From NCBI GenBank assembly GCA_003640385.1, contig RCAB01000164.1, forward strand, positions 1 to 64,000: a stretch of DNA of 64,000 nucleotides. The letters are read 5' to 3'. Both the position numbers and the translations under genes were made by a program. Each line of letters begins with the position of its first letter. Positions within the stretch are counted from its first letter, which is position 1. The notes beneath the pieces are model-generated. The model was not told the DNA's origin. It ran no database searches and saw nothing but the letters and a program-made list of their open reading frames with translations. Positions 61,357-64,000 of this stretch are shown here, one piece after another. Source of the stretch: Setaria digitata (lineage: Eukaryota; Nematoda; Chromadorea; Rhabditida; Setariidae).

Positions 61357-64000
61357 TGCTTCTGATTGAATGGCATATTGATGTATTTTGTTTAAGAGAT
61401 AATGAAATATTCCAAATAATTGTTTATTTCTATTTCCTAAGTAACTGCACTAACTAAATATGAACAAATATTCCATTATTCACGAGTGAACAAATCAGTA
61501 TGTTATTTGTAGTATCAATGTCCTGAATTGAAATTGGAGCGTCCGATTCATTTTAGAAGTAACACATGAAGCTATTAATATTAGTCGTATTTTTAAGCAT
61601 CTATTTGTTCCAAGTTACATTTGGCATTCAATAAAGAGCAAATTTTAAACTTTTAGGAATGATACAATAATTTATCACTCTGTCATCTATGTTATCGTTA
61701 TCATTTTACGTATACATAATCAGTTTTGAAATTAAGTTAAAAATGTCTTCCTTAAGATATTTTTATGTTAATGTTTATGTTCCAGTTACCATTGAAAACC
61801 ATAAATTGATTTATTGGTGATCCAATAGTTGCAAGTTAACAGATATTCTTGTTATTGAATGGCAGAATTTCAAGTAAGGAACTTGCTCCTTACAAATCAC
61901 ATTATCCATTCCAAAAGTTATATTGATACAACAAACGTTTCAAAGAATGAGATCAGATGGACAGGAGACGGAAGAAATTAAAGGAAAGACGGGATATGTA
62001 ATGATATCGAAATCGTCGTAAAACAGGCTTTTTAACTATAAAATGTTAAAATGAAACAGATGATAGAAGAGCCCGAAAAAATTTGTAGGTAGCAGCATTC
62101 CTTGAAAAGGAAAACGAGATTTCATTGGCTACCCAATTCGATGATGACATGATTCAAAGATGAAAATGTTGCTCTTTTCAGTCAGTTCCGCAACAATACC
62201 TGTGCTGATAAATTAGTATAATCTTTGATTAGTATTGCAAAAAAAAAAGACACAATGCATTTCATTTTAAAATTTATGATTAGTTCCAAAAAATAGAAAT
62301 GTTTCATCTTTAAAAAATAAAATTATCCCGGAAATGCATAAATCCATTAGATTATATCATTAAATTCCTTTTTTTTTTCAAGTACTTTAGTACAAAGACA
62401 CAAATTTACTTTTGCATACTTATCCTTCTAGAAATGCAAAAACAAATAGTAGCAGTGCTGCTTGAAATCCTGTCCTTTGTGATTTTTGAATAAATGATAT
62501 AAACGATAGGACAAATGAATGTAGAACACAATCGCTGTCATCTGACCGCACAAAAATTTCGGAATTTTAAATTGCTAATTAATTTTCCTTTTTCCCTTTC
62601 TTTCTGTCACCTTGCTGATAAAAACAAAATTTTACCGTAGTTAGTTTTCAAATTTCAAAACATTTCTTATGACTGTCGAGTAAATTTAATTTAGATCGGC
62701 AATACCTTGGTAATTTACCACTGATTACTGATATCAGTTCAACAAATACAAATGTAGTATTACGAATTCGGCTATTTTAATTTTATAGATGTAAAAAAAA
62801 AGTATTCAGCCAGGAAAAAAAAGAATGATTCTATTTAGCAGTGATTTAATTTACTTTTCTACCTATCCGTCGCTCAATTTAGCACTGATACGCCTACGAA
62901 CTATCGGCTATTCATTTATTTATGATATGACAAGAATTAAATTTTAAACTTGCTAAACAAGCCAAAACTTTTTACAGCCAGATTAATGAGCTTTTGCATC
63001 CTTCCTTCCATACACTTAAAATTATCCTTAAAAAAGTTATAATCACCACATACATGATTTCGTGCATATTTCAATTGGTAATTAATATGCCCAATAAGGT
63101 GATACTTGGGAGGACTTAATGAAAATTACTTATAATTCATACCTTAAAATTAATTTAATTCAATTAATTGATGGAATTAACAATAGTTGGAACTTGGTGA
63201 GAGTATCTTTTGGAAAGCTTGTCAAAAAGATGTATCAGATGAAAGAAACCTATGTGAAATAATTCGAATGTGTGGAGTTGGCTTATAAATTACTTTTTTA
63301 ACTCGGTTTTAACGCATTGATCACCGTGTTGTAGATGCAAAATTCGATTTTTGAAATTTTCCAGGAATTTTTTGATGAGTTTTTTTGACGACAAAATACC
63401 GATTAGACACGTATACGAATAAGTGCTACTTATTTCAATTTGCTTGCTTTAATGACTACCTATTTAATTTAATAACCGAATGGTAATCAGATTGTTACGC
63501 CATGTTGAAAGTGTAATTGGTTTATTCCATTCAGTTCTGCTAAGAAGCTGAATTTCGTCTTTAAAAGTTGATCGTCAATTACGATTCTTTGTTCTTCCTT
63601 TCAGGAAATCCATGCTGACAAATTAATTAGAGAAAGAAAGAAAGAGGAAGAGGAAGTGAGAGGGAGGAAGGGACAACATGTATACAAGAATTATTTATGC
63701 CTTTAAAAATTACAATTAACAGTAGGAAATTACTCGAATCGACCACATATTAAATGATTGTAATAAAATAATTTTCTATTTAGCATAGTTAACATATAGC
63801 AAGAAAGAAAAGAAGAAATTACTCCCGACAGTCTGCTGAGAGAGAAGAAAACCACAAATAGTCCTTTATCCAAAAATGCCGCTTTTAGAATCATGCAAGA
63901 ATTATTCATGATTAAAAAGCTTAAATTTGAAACATGCAAGATGAGTAGGATGGTAGTAGTGGTATGCTTCGGGGTCAGGTTTTACTGCAAATGTTAGTAG
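61357..64000. other. 3' flank and intergenic, no supported gene
   Basis: AT-rich sequence after the Wart gene. No coding frame with splice support was found; the frame at 63730-63939 (minus) has no recognisable feature. A purine-rich tract (GAAA/GAGG) lies at about 63629-63674. Confidence 0.6.

Noticed and set aside
1..64000. CRISPR arrays, rRNA, tRNA, operons of bacterial type
   Set aside because: None seen; the window is eukaryotic, and the repeats present are microsatellites, minisatellites and a foldback element.

Overview
The window is nuclear DNA of a nematode, most likely a spirurid or filarial parasite. The DNA is very AT-rich. Genes are compact multi-exon genes with short introns (many of 60-400 bp), GT-AG junctions and strong (T)nTTTCAG acceptors. 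Several start codons have an unpaired acceptor just upstream, as expected for spliced-leader trans-splicing. The gene content (cuticle collagen, Wart-domain hedgehog-related protein, nematode-type neuropeptide receptors) fits. The species call is inference; no rRNA, tRNA or mitochondrial marker was seen.

Layout. 1-11.7 kb: no convincing gene; microsatellites, homopolymers and one 400-bp foldback element (8042-8442). 11.7-14.5 kb (+): seven-exon rhodopsin-like GPCR. 16.15-16.88 kb (-): two-exon cyanate lyase with intact catalytic residues and a 48-bp tandem array at its 3' end. 17-21 kb: repeats and the calumenin upstream region. 21.15-23.34 kb (+): eight-exon calumenin/reticulocalbin-type ER EF-hand protein. 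24.2-26.2 kb (-): six-exon MOB2-like kinase activator, not visible as a single ORF and rebuilt here from its exons. 26.8-31 kb (-): a candidate first exon, an unrecognised gene whose 3' exons can be spliced, and several coding-looking fragments. 33.3-35.2 kb (+): synaptogyrin. 37.5-39.75 kb (+): cuticle collagen. 40.95-45.73 kb (-): GPI-anchored Ig/FNIII cell-surface protein in ten exons. 46.95-47.4 kb (+): a CHH/ITP-type six-cysteine neuropeptide precursor. 48.05-54.49 kb (-): five-exon peptide-type GPCR with a 3.9-kb first intron holding a nearly pure A/T palindromic block. 54.5-60 kb: low-complexity DNA. 60.0-61.36 kb (+): Wart-domain (hedgehog-related) secreted protein without a Hint domain. 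61.4-64 kb: nothing supported.

Much of the window looks neuronal: synaptogyrin (synaptic vesicle), a GPI-anchored IgSF protein, a CHH-like peptide and two peptide-type GPCRs. The collagen and Wart protein belong to cuticle and epidermal biology. The cyanase is the odd gene out, because this family is mainly bacterial, fungal and plant. All exon structures were assembled by hand by matching splice sites, phase and family alignment; each listed junction keeps the frame unless stated otherwise.
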